Numbered from the stretch's first letter, positions 9,392 through 18,426 are shown. The stretch is DNA of 64,000 nt from Neorhizobium tomejilense (GCA_002968845.1 PVBG01000016.1:82556-146555); one strand, 5' to 3'. Notes: generated by a model not told the origin, from the sequence alone. Made by a program: numbers and translations.

Positions 9392-9417
9392 AAACGGCCC
9401 GAACAAGCGGGCCGTTT
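9392..9417 (-). terminator. Hairpin between acpP and fabF
   Basis: A perfect 10-bp stem (AAACGGCCCG with CGGGCCGTTT) around a 6-base loop lies between acpP and fabF. On the transcribed strand only two to three T follow the stem, so it is more likely to be a partial terminator or RNA-stabilising hairpin, which would fit the known excess of acpP mRNA over fabF. Confidence 0.5.
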
Positions 9418-9460
9418 TCGGGACCTGCCTTGCGGCGTCATCCCCACTATGTCGGGTTGA

Positions 9461-9697
9461 TCAGGCCTGGGCCTTCTCGATGAACTTCACAGCGTCGCCG
9501 ACGGTCAGGATGGAATCGGCAGCGTCGTCAGGGATCTCAACGCCGAATTCTTCCTCGAAAGCCATGACCAGTTCGACGGTGTCGAGCGAGTCCGCACCGA
9601 GATCGTCGATGAAGCTTGCGCCTTCGACGACTTTGTCGGCGTCGACGCCGAGGTGGTCAATAACAATTTTCTTAACGCGTTCTGCGATATCGCTCAT
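9461..9697 (-). CDS. acpP: Acyl carrier protein AcpP
   Basis: The 78-residue acidic protein contains the phosphopantetheine attachment motif GADSLDTVELVMAFEE, with the modified Ser near residue 37, and the usual four-helix pattern. It carries acyl chains for fatty acid synthesis. The start at 9697 gives the canonical N-terminus MSDIAERVKK; longer in-frame starts upstream are not credible. A 287-base gap to fabG probably holds its own promoter. Confidence 0.98.
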   Translation of the reverse strand: MSDIAERVKKIVIDHLGVDADKVVEGASFIDDLGADSLDTVELVMAFEEEFGVEIPDDAADSILTVGDAVKFIEKAQA

Positions 9698-9984
9698 GTC
9701 GGTTTCCTCGACCTTTGTCTTTATCGAATGCCCGATCGGCATCCGCACCCTGTTAAAAACCTGCGACCGCCGCTTGTTCAGCGCCGATGCGGGCAAACCC
9801 GTTCTCCCCTTTTCAGGTTCCGATCCTATTGCACTCACGCAATATGACGGCCTGCATTTCAGGGTGACCATTCACAGTCATGGCCCGCTTAACATGGTTT
9901 CCGTGTTCAGCAAAGCCAGAATTTGTTCCATTGCACAGCCGCCAACAACCGATTGTAACGTGTTTTCCTGACGGCGGCACTCAA

Positions 9985-10722
9985 TCAGATCATCGCCATG
10001 CCGCCGTTGACATGCAGGGTCTGGCCGGTGACGTAGCCAGCCTCGCTGGAGGCGAGATAAAGGACCGCGGACGCGATGTCCGATCCGGCGCCCATGCGCT
10101 TCATCGGAATGGCGCCGAGGATCGCCTCTTTCTGCTTGTCGTTGAGCTTGCCGGTCATCGCGCTGTCGATGAACCCCGGCGCGACGCAGTTGACCGTCAC
10201 GTTGCGGGTGGCGATCTCCGCCGCCAGCGATTTGGAAAAACCGATCATGCCGGCCTTGGAGGCGCAGTAATTGGTCTGGCCGGGATTGCCGGTGACGCCG
10301 ACCACGGAGGTGATGTTGATGATGCGGCCGTAACGGCGGCGCATCATCGGATGGGTGAGTTCGCGGGTCAGGCGGAAGACCGCCGTGAGATTGACTTCCA
10401 GAACCGCATCCCAGTCCTCGTCGCTCATGCGCACGAACAGGCCGTCCTTGGTGATGCCGGCATTGTTGACGAGGATGTCGACGCCTTCGAGCTCGGCCTC
10501 GGCCTTTTCGCCGAGCGCCTTCACTTCGGCGCGGTCCGAGAGGTTGGCCGGGAAGATCTTGACCCGGTCGCCGAGTTCGGCGGCAAGCGCCTCGAGCTTC
10601 TCGACGCGCGTGCCGTGCAGGCCGACTGTGGCGCCCCGGCTGTGCAGCATCCTGGCGATCTCTTCGCCAAGCCCGCCGGTTGCGCCCGTCACCAATGCCT
10701 TGCGGCCGGTCAAATCAAACAT
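9985..10722 (-). CDS. fabG: 3-oxoacyl-ACP reductase FabG
   Basis: The 245-residue classical short-chain dehydrogenase has the NADPH-binding motif VTGATGGLGEE, the NNAG motif and the catalytic Tyr/Lys in NYCASKAG. It reduces beta-ketoacyl-ACP. The start at 10722 gives the usual MFDLTGRKALVTG beginning. It lies 28 bases downstream of fabD. Confidence 0.97.
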   Translation of the reverse strand: MFDLTGRKALVTGATGGLGEEIARMLHSRGATVGLHGTRVEKLEALAAELGDRVKIFPANLSDRAEVKALGEKAEAELEGVDILVNNAGITKDGLFVRMSDEDWDAVLEVNLTAVFRLTRELTHPMMRRRYGRIINITSVVGVTGNPGQTNYCASKAGMIGFSKSLAAEIATRNVTVNCVAPGFIDSAMTGKLNDKQKEAILGAIPMKRMGAGSDIASAVLYLASSEAGYVTGQTLHVNGGMAMI

Positions 10723-10750
10723 GATCGTGTTCCTTCGCGTGTCTTTGGTT

Positions 10751-11719
10751 TCAGCCGAGAACGGCTGTGAGCGCGGCTTCGATATCGGCCGGCGTGTTGA
10801 CGGCAATGCCGGAGATATTCTTGTCGATGCGGCGGGCAAGGCCGGTCAGCACTTTTCCCGAGCCGATCTCGTAAAGGGTCGTCACGCCGTTGGCGCCGAA
10901 CCATTCCACCGTCTCGCGCCAGCGGACCTGGCCGGTGACCTGGGTGACCAGCAGCTTGGCAATCTCGTCGGCATCATAGACCGGCACGGCGCGTACATTG
11001 GCGATAACCGGCACGACCGGATTGTTCTTCGCCACCTTGTCGAGCGCGTGGCGCATGGCGTCGGCCGCCGGCGCCATCAGGTCGCTGTGGAAGGGTGCGG
11101 AGACCGGCAGCATGATGGCGCGCTTGGCGCCCTTTTCGGTCGCAAGCCCTGCTGCCTTTTCGACCGCTGCCTTGGAGCCGGAGATGACCAGCTGGCCGCC
11201 GCCATTGTCGTTGGCGATCTGGCAGATGCCGGCCTCGCGCGCTTCGGCGCAGATCGCATCGACGTCGCCGTGCTCAAGGCCGATGATCGCCGCCATGGCG
11301 CCCTGCCCGACAGGCACCGCAGACTGCATGGCATCGCCGCGGATGCGCAGCAGGCGTGCGGTATCGGCCAGCGAAAAAGTGCCGGCGGCGCAAAGAGCAG
11401 AGTATTCGCCCAGCGAATGGCCGGCGACGAAGGCGACCTTGTCGGCGAGCTTCAGGCCGCGCGCTTCCATCACCCGGATCGCGGCGACCGAGACGGCCAT
11501 CAGCGCCGGCTGCGCATTGGCGGTCAGCGTCAGCGTTTCTTCCGGACCATTCCACATGATGTCGGAGAGCTTCTGGCCGAGCGCCTCGTCGACTTCATCG
11601 AAGACTGCGCGGGCTTCGGGAAAAGCCTCCGCCAGATCCTTGCCCATGCCGACAGCCTGGCTGCCCTGGCCGGGGAACGTGAATGCGATGCTCGTTGAAG
11701 TGCCGTCTGTTGTGGCCAT
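10751..11719 (-). CDS. fabD: Malonyl-CoA:ACP transacylase FabD
   Basis: The 322-residue protein transfers malonyl from CoA to ACP. It has the N-terminal FPGQGSQAVGMG motif, the catalytic serine in the GHSLGEYSALCAAG elbow near residue 98 and the catalytic histidine in SAPFHSDLM. It is the first gene of the minus-strand fatty-acid block. Confidence 0.97.
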   Translation of the reverse strand: MATTDGTSTSIAFTFPGQGSQAVGMGKDLAEAFPEARAVFDEVDEALGQKLSDIMWNGPEETLTLTANAQPALMAVSVAAIRVMEARGLKLADKVAFVAGHSLGEYSALCAAGTFSLADTARLLRIRGDAMQSAVPVGQGAMAAIIGLEHGDVDAICAEAREAGICQIANDNGGGQLVISGSKAAVEKAAGLATEKGAKRAIMLPVSAPFHSDLMAPAADAMRHALDKVAKNNPVVPVIANVRAVPVYDADEIAKLLVTQVTGQVRWRETVEWFGANGVTTLYEIGSGKVLTGLARRIDKNISGIAVNTPADIEAALTAVLG

Positions 11720-11883
11720 GGGATGATTTCCTTCCCTTATGTTTTGCCCTCTCCATTCACATTCCGGCCCGGAGAGTCAAGGGCGGCGCGGTTTTCGGGG
11801 CCTTTTCCGGCCCGTTGTCCCCTTGCGCTTCGTCAAATCGCGCTTAGAGTGCCGCCGACTTTTTGAGGACGGGATCTGTCGGC

Positions 11884-12930
11884 ATGAAATACAAGAAACT
11901 TGGGCGCACGGACCTCTCCGTGTCGGAAATCTGCCTCGGCACGATGACCTGGGGCACCCAGAATTCGGAAGCCGAAGCCCATGAACAGATGGACTACGCG
12001 TTCGAGAACGGCATCAACTTCTTCGACACCGCCGAACTCTATCCGACCACACCGGCCGGCCCCGCCACCTATGGCCGTACCGAGGAATATATCGGCACCT
12101 GGCTGAAGAAGAATGCGGCCAAGCGCAAGGACCTCGTCCTCGCCACGAAGATCGCCGGCGGCGGTCGTCCGCATATCCGCGACGGACGCGACATCGAATC
12201 CGCCACCATCCGCCAGGCCGTGGACGCCAGCCTGACCCGCCTCCAGACCGACTATATCGACCTCTACCAGATCCACTGGCCGAACCGCGGCACCTTCCAT
12301 TTCCGCAATTCCTGGACTTTCGACGTCACGCAGCAGGACCGCGACAAGGCCGCCGCCGAAATCGCCGAAATCCTCGAAACGCTCGGCGATCTGGTGAAGG
12401 AAGGCAAGCTGCGCGCTGTCGGCCTGTCCAACGAAAGCGCCTGGGGCGCGATGAAATACCTGCGCCTGTCGGAGAAAAAGGCCCTGCCGCGCATCGCCTC
12501 GCTGCAGAACGAATACAATCTCCTCTACCGGCATTTCGATCTCGACCTCGCCGAGGTCGCCCATCACGAGGATGTCGGGCTGATGGCCTATTCGCCGCTC
12601 GCCGCCGGCCTCCTCACCGGCAAGTACCAGAACGGCGCAAGGCCGGAAGGATCCCGGGCGACGATCAACACGGATCTCGGCGGCCGCCTGACACCCTATC
12701 AGGAGCCGGCCGTGAAGGCCTATCTTGAGGTCGCCGAAAAGCACGGCCTCGACCTCGCCCAGATGGCGCTCGCCTTCTGCCTGTCACGCCCCTTCATGAC
12801 GTCGATCATCATCGGCGCGACGTCGATGGCCCAGCTGAAACACGACATGGCGGCTGCGGACCTGACATTGTCGGACGAGGTGTTCGCGGACATCGCCAGG
12901 GTTCATCGGCAGTATCCGATGCCGCTGTAG
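11884..12930 (+). CDS. NADP(H)-dependent aldo-keto reductase, Tas type
   Basis: The 348-residue TIM-barrel protein begins MKYKKLGRTDLSVSEICLGTM and shows the aldo-keto reductase tetrad: Asp in FFDTAELYP, Tyr in the same strand, Lys in LATKIAGG and His in YQIHWP. The insertion after LYPTTPAGPATYGRTEE and the C-terminal pattern match the Tas/MgrA-like subfamily. The natural substrate is not evident. The ATG at 11884 gives the family start; the gene stands alone, divergent from fabD. Confidence 0.9.
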   Translation: MKYKKLGRTDLSVSEICLGTMTWGTQNSEAEAHEQMDYAFENGINFFDTAELYPTTPAGPATYGRTEEYIGTWLKKNAAKRKDLVLATKIAGGGRPHIRDGRDIESATIRQAVDASLTRLQTDYIDLYQIHWPNRGTFHFRNSWTFDVTQQDRDKAAAEIAEILETLGDLVKEGKLRAVGLSNESAWGAMKYLRLSEKKALPRIASLQNEYNLLYRHFDLDLAEVAHHEDVGLMAYSPLAAGLLTGKYQNGARPEGSRATINTDLGGRLTPYQEPAVKAYLEVAEKHGLDLAQMALAFCLSRPFMTSIIIGATSMAQLKHDMAAADLTLSDEVFADIARVHRQYPMPL

Positions 12931-12961
12931 GCCTCATGACACCCTAAGATTTCGGCATCGG

Positions 12962-12991
12962 ACCAGAGGGGAGGCGCTTCCTGCCTCTGGT
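12962..12991 (+). terminator. Hairpin after the aldo-keto reductase gene
   Basis: ACCAGAGG and CCTCTGGT pair as an 8-bp stem with a 14-base loop about 30 bases after the stop codon. The T tract is weak (TTCGTTG), so termination efficiency is uncertain. Confidence 0.45.
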
Positions 12992-13157
12992 TCGTTGTCG
13001 GACACACGCAAAGCGGGATAACAGCTCGTCACGCAGGCCAGAATTGATACATTTTGCAACCTGTATTTACACTTTGTTTACGCCCTTCCCGCACCGTCCG
13101 GCATAATGTTACAGGCGATCACATTCGAGGATGATCGCTCTCGACGGGGGAACGTGC

Positions 13158-14378
13158 ATGCTGGGTGCGCTATCATCGGTCAATGCCAGCTATTCGGGCA
13201 GTTCGGCGCTGCTGCTCCTCCAGTCCATCTCGGCCAGCCAGACGGGTAGCGACGGCAAATCCTATACCGCCTCCGCGGGCCTCGCCCTGACCTCCAACCA
13301 CACCGCCAGCGCCGCGGTCGACCTCCTGATCCGCATCATCATGGATGCCCAGGGCAACAGCCAGGTCGAGATCGATGCCGAGGGCGGGACAGCGACGGCC
13401 AAAACCGGCGACGGCGACGACACGATCGAGATTCGCGCCGGCGCAGCATTCGGCGTCTACGGCGGCGGCGACGACGACCGGATCAACATCGTTGCGACCG
13501 GCATCCAGATGAGTGAGCTGCCCACTACAGGCCATATCTACGGTGGCTCGGGCAACGACCACATCGACATCGACAGCAACGGAACCGTACATGGCGTCTA
13601 TGGCGAGGACGGTGACGACGTTATCGGTATCACCCGTACCGGCAATGACCCCGATTCTTGGGGCCGGTTTGGCATCGATATTGTCAATGGCGGTTCGGGT
13701 AACGACACGATGCAACTCGAAAGCAGCATGAATGTCGGCCGCATCTACGGCGACAGGGGCGACGACCTCATCGACATCAAGGCCAACGGGTGGGCTGACG
13801 GGATCCGTGGCGGCGACGGCAACGACAGCATCACCGCGCAGGCAAAAGACGTATCAGTTCTAGATGGAGGCGCCGGCGACGACACGATCGTCGTCAACGC
13901 CTCCCATGCGAGCTACATCGATGGCGGCGACGGCAACGATACGATCATCGTCACGACGGACAGCTTCCTCAAAAATATTTCGGGCGGCAAGGGCGATGAC
14001 CATGTCGTGCTCGACAACAGGGGCCGGACCGAGGCCAGCTACTATTTCAGCGCCGGCGATGGCCGCGATGTGGTCGCCACCAACGGCCCGCTCGAAATCA
14101 GCGGCTTCAGCGAGGACGGCACGCAGCGTCTCGACATGAGCAAGGCCAGCATCACCATGGATGGCGACACCGTAACGATCGGCTTTGACGGCTCCTCGGA
14201 CAGCATCACCGTGAAGCTCGGCGGGCGGATGGCCGATGCGGGCAACATCCACCTCGTCTACAAGCCGGAAACCCAGTCGCTGCTGATCGCCGACGACCGG
14301 TATATTGTCGAGAATTATCCGCCCCAGATGGTCTTCAACGCGCCCGAAGGTAGTCACGTAGGCTCCTTCCAGCGGTAA
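13158..14378 (+). CDS. RTX-like calcium-binding repeat protein, paralogue 1
   Basis: The product is about 406 residues. After an 80-residue Ser/Ala-rich N-terminus without a Sec signal come about eleven repeats of roughly 19-27 residues; each has one RTX nonapeptide-like motif (GGxGNDxIxI, for example YGGSGNDHIDI and DGGDGNDTIIV) followed by a non-glycine turn. This suggests a parallel beta-roll with calcium sites on one face only. The C-terminal 80 residues (FDGSSDSITVKL region) resemble the end of the next gene's product. The start at 13158 has GGGGGA six bases before the ATG. RTX proteins usually leave by type I secretion, but no exporter of that type is adjacent. Role unknown. Confidence 0.72.
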   Translation: MLGALSSVNASYSGSSALLLLQSISASQTGSDGKSYTASAGLALTSNHTASAAVDLLIRIIMDAQGNSQVEIDAEGGTATAKTGDGDDTIEIRAGAAFGVYGGGDDDRINIVATGIQMSELPTTGHIYGGSGNDHIDIDSNGTVHGVYGEDGDDVIGITRTGNDPDSWGRFGIDIVNGGSGNDTMQLESSMNVGRIYGDRGDDLIDIKANGWADGIRGGDGNDSITAQAKDVSVLDGGAGDDTIVVNASHASYIDGGDGNDTIIVTTDSFLKNISGGKGDDHVVLDNRGRTEASYYFSAGDGRDVVATNGPLEISGFSEDGTQRLDMSKASITMDGDTVTIGFDGSSDSITVKLGGRMADAGNIHLVYKPETQSLLIADDRYIVENYPPQMVFNAPEGSHVGSFQR

Positions 14379-14606
14379 GGCTTCTTCCGCAGGCGCAGGC
14401 CGGGCGGCATGACATGGCAACGAATCCTTCGAACTTGATCGAGAGATGCCGTGCAACCGCGAAAACAGCCGCTTTTTCTTTACCAAGCGCTTACCGCGCA
14501 AAGCGATGCAGCTGTTTTGCAGCCCTCAGCTCCGATAAGCTGTTCTCAATCAATGTCCGGCATGATGGCGGCATGTGAAAGACGGGACCTGTGGCCTCTG
14601 GGCTGC

Positions 14607-15545
14607 ATGCCGGAGGACAGAGCCATCACCAGCATCACCAACACCTTCTACCGGAACTCCAATGCGGCGAGCTATGCATCGCTGCTGTTTTCCGGTCCGT
14701 CCGTTTCGGCAGCCCAGTCATCCGGCAGCGCCCAGGGCTTAGGCCCGGCCAGCGCGGGCGGCATCGAGCCCGACACGCAGGGACCGGCGCAGCGGGCGCT
14801 GGCGCGGATCGTCGAGATCCTGGCACTCGGCAAGGCCGACGACCCATCGGAGGTGAATGTCAGCGAAAGCCTCGGCTATATCACCCATGCCTCCGGCAGC
14901 GAAGGCGACGATAGCCTGACGATGACCGGCCGCGCCGTCTACAATGTCGATAGCGGCGCCGGTGACGATACGTTGAAGATCAAGACCGCCTCGCTCTCCG
15001 GCGTCGATGCCGGCGAAGGCACCGACAAGATCGAGGCGAAGGCCGATCTGCTGCGTGGCATAGATGGCGGCGCCGGCAAGGACGACATCCAGCTTGCAGG
15101 AAAGCTTGCGATGGACGTGTCCGGCGGCAGCGGCGCCGACAGCATCCGGATATCGGCCGAAACGATGACCGGCATCGATGGTGGCGATGGCGACGATATC
15201 CTCTATCTCGAAGGACGCCGCATCTTTGCGTCCGGTGGCGCCGGCAACGACACGGTGACCATCCACCAGACCGGCAAACCGGCCGGCAAGGGCGTCGTCG
15301 AATACACGTTCGGCAAGAATGGCGGCCAGGACACGATCGCCACCGACGGCCCGATCTCGCTGCGGTTCGACGGTTATTTCGAGAAGGATGTCAGCATTTC
15401 GATCAAGGACAATGTGCTGACCGCCTCCTTCGAGGGCTCGGACGACAAGATCACAGTGACGCTCGACGAGAAGGCGCTGAAGGGCAGCGTCTTGTCCTAT
15501 GGCTTCGCTTTCGAAAACGGACAGACCGTCCTCAAGATCGGCTGA
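14607..15545 (+). CDS. RTX-like calcium-binding repeat protein, paralogue 2
   Basis: The roughly 312-residue protein has about seven repeats of 18-20 residues with one GGxGxDxI motif each (DSGAGDDTLKI, DAGEGTDKIEA, DGGAGKDDIQL, SGGSGADSIRI, DGGDGDDILYL, SGGAGNDTVTI). Its N-terminus (ITSITNTFYRNSNAAS) and its C-terminus (FEGSDDKITVTL) resemble those of the preceding gene product, so the two are tandem paralogues. The start is uncertain: the ATG at 14607 has only GGG nearby, and the frame is open upstream to 14451. Its 3' end converges on a haem peroxidase gene. Confidence 0.68.
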   Translation: MPEDRAITSITNTFYRNSNAASYASLLFSGPSVSAAQSSGSAQGLGPASAGGIEPDTQGPAQRALARIVEILALGKADDPSEVNVSESLGYITHASGSEGDDSLTMTGRAVYNVDSGAGDDTLKIKTASLSGVDAGEGTDKIEAKADLLRGIDGGAGKDDIQLAGKLAMDVSGGSGADSIRISAETMTGIDGGDGDDILYLEGRRIFASGGAGNDTVTIHQTGKPAGKGVVEYTFGKNGGQDTIATDGPISLRFDGYFEKDVSISIKDNVLTASFEGSDDKITVTLDEKALKGSVLSYGFAFENGQTVLKIG

Positions 15546-15577
15546 TGCAATCTTCCAAGCAAAAGCATGCCCCCCGG

Positions 15578-15631
15578 GGACATTATCGGGGATATCGCCG
15601 GTTCTCCCGGCGATATCCGATAGTTATGTCC
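15578..15631. terminator. Long hairpin between convergent genes (bidirectional terminator)
   Basis: A perfect 12-bp core stem (GGATATCGCCGG with CCGGCGATATCC, loop TTCTC) is extended by outer arms TATCGG/CCGATA and GGACAT/ATGTCC with small bulges. It sits between the convergent RTX-like gene and peroxidase gene and likely stops transcription in both directions, although no long T tract is present on either strand. Confidence 0.6.
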
Positions 15632-15637
15632 GATAGT

Positions 15638-17257
15638 TCACTCCGTCGGCGGTGCTGCGGGCTCGACGACGGGCTCGGGGACAGGGATCGGCACCGGCCG
15701 GAACGGCGAGGCATCGACCGGCAGGCCCGACAGGCGGATGATGGTCGGCAGCCCCCATTTGCGGCCGTTGACCTGTTCATCGGCGTTGAGGCCGGGCTTG
15801 CCGGCAGCGACCAAGTCCGCCTCGACGCTGTCGAGCAACTCGTCCTTGTCGGGCGTCCATCCGGGCTCCAGATTGAAGAAGGACAGCGGATCGCCTTTCA
15901 GGAGGCCTGCGAACGTCGCCGCGACGATGATCGAGCCGAGCGTTCCCAGACGATCGCCGGCGCCGCCGACGGTCAGCGTCGAGCCCTCGACCTGGGGATC
16001 GAATTCTGCCTCCCGCAGGATGTAGTACCAGAGGGCCTCCCGCTCATCCTCGTTGATCTTGATGATCTGGATATCCAGGAGCTTGGCGATTTCGATGGCC
16101 GACGGTAGCTGCATCCTGACGCCGCGCACCAGATTGCGGGCCGCAAGCACGTTGAGGATTCTGGTGTTGTCGCCCGGCTTGTCGGGATCCTCCGGCAGTT
16201 CGCGCAGCGCATTCGCCAGCACGCCGTCGAACTTGCGGGCAACCTGCGGGAATGTCGGCCGCACGGAGGACGACATCCTGAGGAACCAGTCCCACTGGAC
16301 GACCCGGTCCGGGTGCAGCGCGCGAAACCCTCTGAGGTCCTCGGCATTGAACTTGAAGGTCGGCGTGAAGACGCCGACGCCCTTGGCGAAATTCGTCTGG
16401 TAGCCGTTGCGGACCAGCGAATGCCCGAACCGGTAGGCGGCGACCGAAAACTCCAGCGGCATGAACGGATTGTTCTTCCAGTCGTAGACGTCTTCGTAAC
16501 CGAGCTCCCAGAAGGTGCGCCCGTTGCCGGCGTCGCGATCCTTGCGAAGCGCCCGCTTGTGGACGGAGGGATCGCAGATGCGAGCCATGTAGTCGTGCCA
16601 GATAATCCACTGGTAGAGCCGCCGCAGCGTCTTCCGTGCCGCTTCAAAGGCCTTCCTGGACGACATGCCTTTCTTGACCGCCGCCTTGACGAGCGTGTTA
16701 TGGGCCAGAAGGAAGGCCAGGTGCAGCTGGGAGACAATGGCATTTTCGTCATTGCGCGGATCGCCGATCAGAGCGGTATCCTGGCCTGCGGCGCGCGGCA
16801 GATCCTTGAACAACGTACCGGCAATCTCGCCGATCCGAAAACAGCCCGGCGCAGTCTTGTCGTAGAGATAGGGCTGCGCGTCCGGCCCCTGCCCGTAGAT
16901 GCAATCGAGATCGAGCCGCGGCGTCCGGAAGTTATGAAGTCGGTTCGGATCGAGCTCCGCCTCGCTGAGCGGCGTCGTGTCCAGCGTCAGGTCATGGTCG
17001 ATGAACTGACCGAAATAGACGTAACCGGACGGAAGTTTGGAGTCGCCCGCAGGCGGCGCCGTCGTATCGACCATCTTGGTCGCGACGAAATTCATGAAAT
17101 AGGCTTCGAGTGCCGCAGCACTACCTATCCCTGCACCTGTAAAACCGGTTGTATCCGGCTCCCAGCCCGGAAGTTCAGGAAACAACCTTCCGAAACCTCC
17201 CTGGTAAAATCGAGAACGTGGTGCGGTTACTTCAAAATTCTTCTCTCCATGATGCAT
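15638..17257 (-). CDS. Animal-type haem peroxidase (peroxinectin-like)
   Basis: The 539-residue protein has the hallmarks of the animal haem peroxidase superfamily: the distal GQFIDHDLTLD motif near residue 83 (Gln, haem-linked Asp and distal His), the GDPRNDENA segment with a conserved Arg, and the proximal EFSVAAYRFGHSLVRNG motif with the haem-ligating His and ester-forming Glu. The C-terminus is Pro/Glu-rich. No Sec signal or RTX repeats are present. Bacterial members use peroxide to oxidise halides or phenols; the substrate here is unknown. It is convergent with the RTX-like genes, an association worth noting because some bacterial peroxidases of this family carry RTX tails. Confidence 0.88.
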   Translation of the reverse strand: MHHGEKNFEVTAPRSRFYQGGFGRLFPELPGWEPDTTGFTGAGIGSAAALEAYFMNFVATKMVDTTAPPAGDSKLPSGYVYFGQFIDHDLTLDTTPLSEAELDPNRLHNFRTPRLDLDCIYGQGPDAQPYLYDKTAPGCFRIGEIAGTLFKDLPRAAGQDTALIGDPRNDENAIVSQLHLAFLLAHNTLVKAAVKKGMSSRKAFEAARKTLRRLYQWIIWHDYMARICDPSVHKRALRKDRDAGNGRTFWELGYEDVYDWKNNPFMPLEFSVAAYRFGHSLVRNGYQTNFAKGVGVFTPTFKFNAEDLRGFRALHPDRVVQWDWFLRMSSSVRPTFPQVARKFDGVLANALRELPEDPDKPGDNTRILNVLAARNLVRGVRMQLPSAIEIAKLLDIQIIKINEDEREALWYYILREAEFDPQVEGSTLTVGGAGDRLGTLGSIIVAATFAGLLKGDPLSFFNLEPGWTPDKDELLDSVEADLVAAGKPGLNADEQVNGRKWGLPTIIRLSGLPVDASPFRPVPIPVPEPVVEPAAPPTE

Positions 17258-17611
17258 AACAAATTCCCCTCCACCTTGGTTGAATACCCTCCAGCACTTT
17301 TCCCGCGGCGAACTATACTCCGATTACTCGGGTTTTCAACCTGTATATCTGTTAACTCTACCTTAAGTATAACTTAGATATCGCTAATTGATTACATTCG
17401 ATGAACCGCCCTTGCCTTCTCTCCAAAAATCCGTATAAGCGCGCTGTTCGCAATACCCGGTCTTCTGGCTGGTGGCTGAACGGAGGGCAGGTTTGCCGCA
17501 AGGCAAGCCGCAGGGACCATAGGGTCCAAGCCTCCCGTGTCTCCGCTCTCGACCGTCTCGATACAACACTTTTCTTGCCTCGGGTTTTCCCGTTCAGGAG
17601 CAGTCGTTGAG
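17258..17611. other. Long intergenic region upstream of rpsF
   Basis: This 354-base gap between the divergent peroxidase and rpsF genes has an AT-rich part (about 17270-17400) that likely holds promoters for both directions, and a GC-rich part without a credible coding frame. Short open frames exist on both strands, but none has a ribosome site together with protein-like composition. No tRNA or repeat was seen. Confidence 0.5.
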
Positions 17612-17658
17612 GCTTAGCCGCCGAGGTCCGGGTAGAAAACCGCAAGAAAAGGCAAAGC
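17612..17658 (+). promoter_or_regulatory. Candidate S6:S18 autoregulatory leader hairpin before rpsF
   Basis: GCTTAGCC (17612-17619) can pair with GGCAAAGC (17651-17658), 7 of 8 bases, enclosing a loop that begins GCCGAGG and contains a smaller CCGGG/CCG element. The structure ends four bases before the rpsF ATG and includes the AAGG ribosome site. Leaders of rpsF in many bacteria mimic the 16S site for the S6:S18 complex and carry a CCG in a bulge; the match here is by eye and is an inference. Confidence 0.4.
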
Positions 17659-17661
17659 TAC

Positions 17662-18141
17662 ATGGCTCTTTACGAACACGTATTCCTTGCCCGGCAGGAT
17701 ATGTCCGCTCAGCAGGTTGATGCCCTCGTCGAACAGTACAAGGGCGTCATCGAAGCTAACGGCGGCAAAGTCGGGCGCATTGAAAACTGGGGCCTCAAGT
17801 CCCTCACCTACCGCATCAACAAGAACCGCAAGGCTCATTACGCCCTGATGGACATCGATGCACCGGCTCCGGCCGTGCACGAGATGGAACGCCAGATGCG
17901 CATCAACGAAGACATTCTTCGCTACATGACGATCGCCGTCGAGAAGCATGAAGAAGGTCCGTCGGCGATGATGCAGAAGCGCGACCGTGACGACCGCCCG
18001 CGCCGTGATGGCGACGACCGTGGTCCGCGCCGCGAATTCGGCGACCGTCCGCCGCGCCGCGAAGGCGGCTTCGGCGACCGTCCGGACCGTGGTCCGCGTG
18101 AAGGCGGCTTCGAGCGCCGTCCGCGCGAAGACCGTGCGTAA
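17662..18141 (+). CDS. rpsF: 30S ribosomal protein S6
   Basis: The 159-residue protein has the S6 fold signature (MALYEHVFLARQD, then KVGRIENWGLKSLTYRINKNRKAHYALMD, given here in part) and binds S18 on the 30S platform. As in other rhizobia, it has a long C-terminal tail of about 50 residues rich in Arg, Asp and Gly (repeats of GDRPPRRE and GPREGGFE type), probably disordered and RNA-binding. It is first in the rpsF-rpsR-DUF2232-rplI operon. Confidence 0.97.
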   Translation: MALYEHVFLARQDMSAQQVDALVEQYKGVIEANGGKVGRIENWGLKSLTYRINKNRKAHYALMDIDAPAPAVHEMERQMRINEDILRYMTIAVEKHEEGPSAMMQKRDRDDRPRRDGDDRGPRREFGDRPPRREGGFGDRPDRGPREGGFERRPREDRA

Positions 18142-18163
18142 TAGAGGCTAAGGAGAAAAGACC

Positions 18164-18418
18164 ATGGCTGACGTATCATCATCCTCCTCCCAGGCACGCC
18201 GTCCGTTCCATCGCCGCCGCAAGACCTGCCCGTTCTCGGGTGCCAATGCGCCGAAGATCGACTACAAGGACGTACGCCTCCTGCAGCGCTACATTTCCGA
18301 GCGCGGCAAGATCGTTCCGTCCCGCATCACGGCCGTTTCCCAGAAGAAGCAGCGCGAACTCGCCCAGGCGATCAAGCGCGCCCGCTTCCTCGGCCTGCTG
18401 CCTTACGTCGTAGCGTAA
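18164..18418 (+). CDS. rpsR: 30S ribosomal protein S18
   Basis: The 84-residue basic protein contains the S18 core KTCPFSGANAPKIDYKD and the RITAVSQKKQRELAQAIKRA helix. It forms a heterodimer with S6 in the 30S platform. A Shine-Dalgarno AGGAGA precedes the ATG, 22 bases after rpsF. Confidence 0.97.
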   Translation: MADVSSSSSQARRPFHRRRKTCPFSGANAPKIDYKDVRLLQRYISERGKIVPSRITAVSQKKQRELAQAIKRARFLGLLPYVVA

Positions 18419-18426
18419 TCAGATCC

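Noticed and set aside
13131..13157. Earlier ATG for the first RTX-like gene at 13131
   Set aside because: It lies inside a GCGATCA/TGATCGC dyad and lacks a ribosome site, while 13158 has GGGGGA at good spacing.
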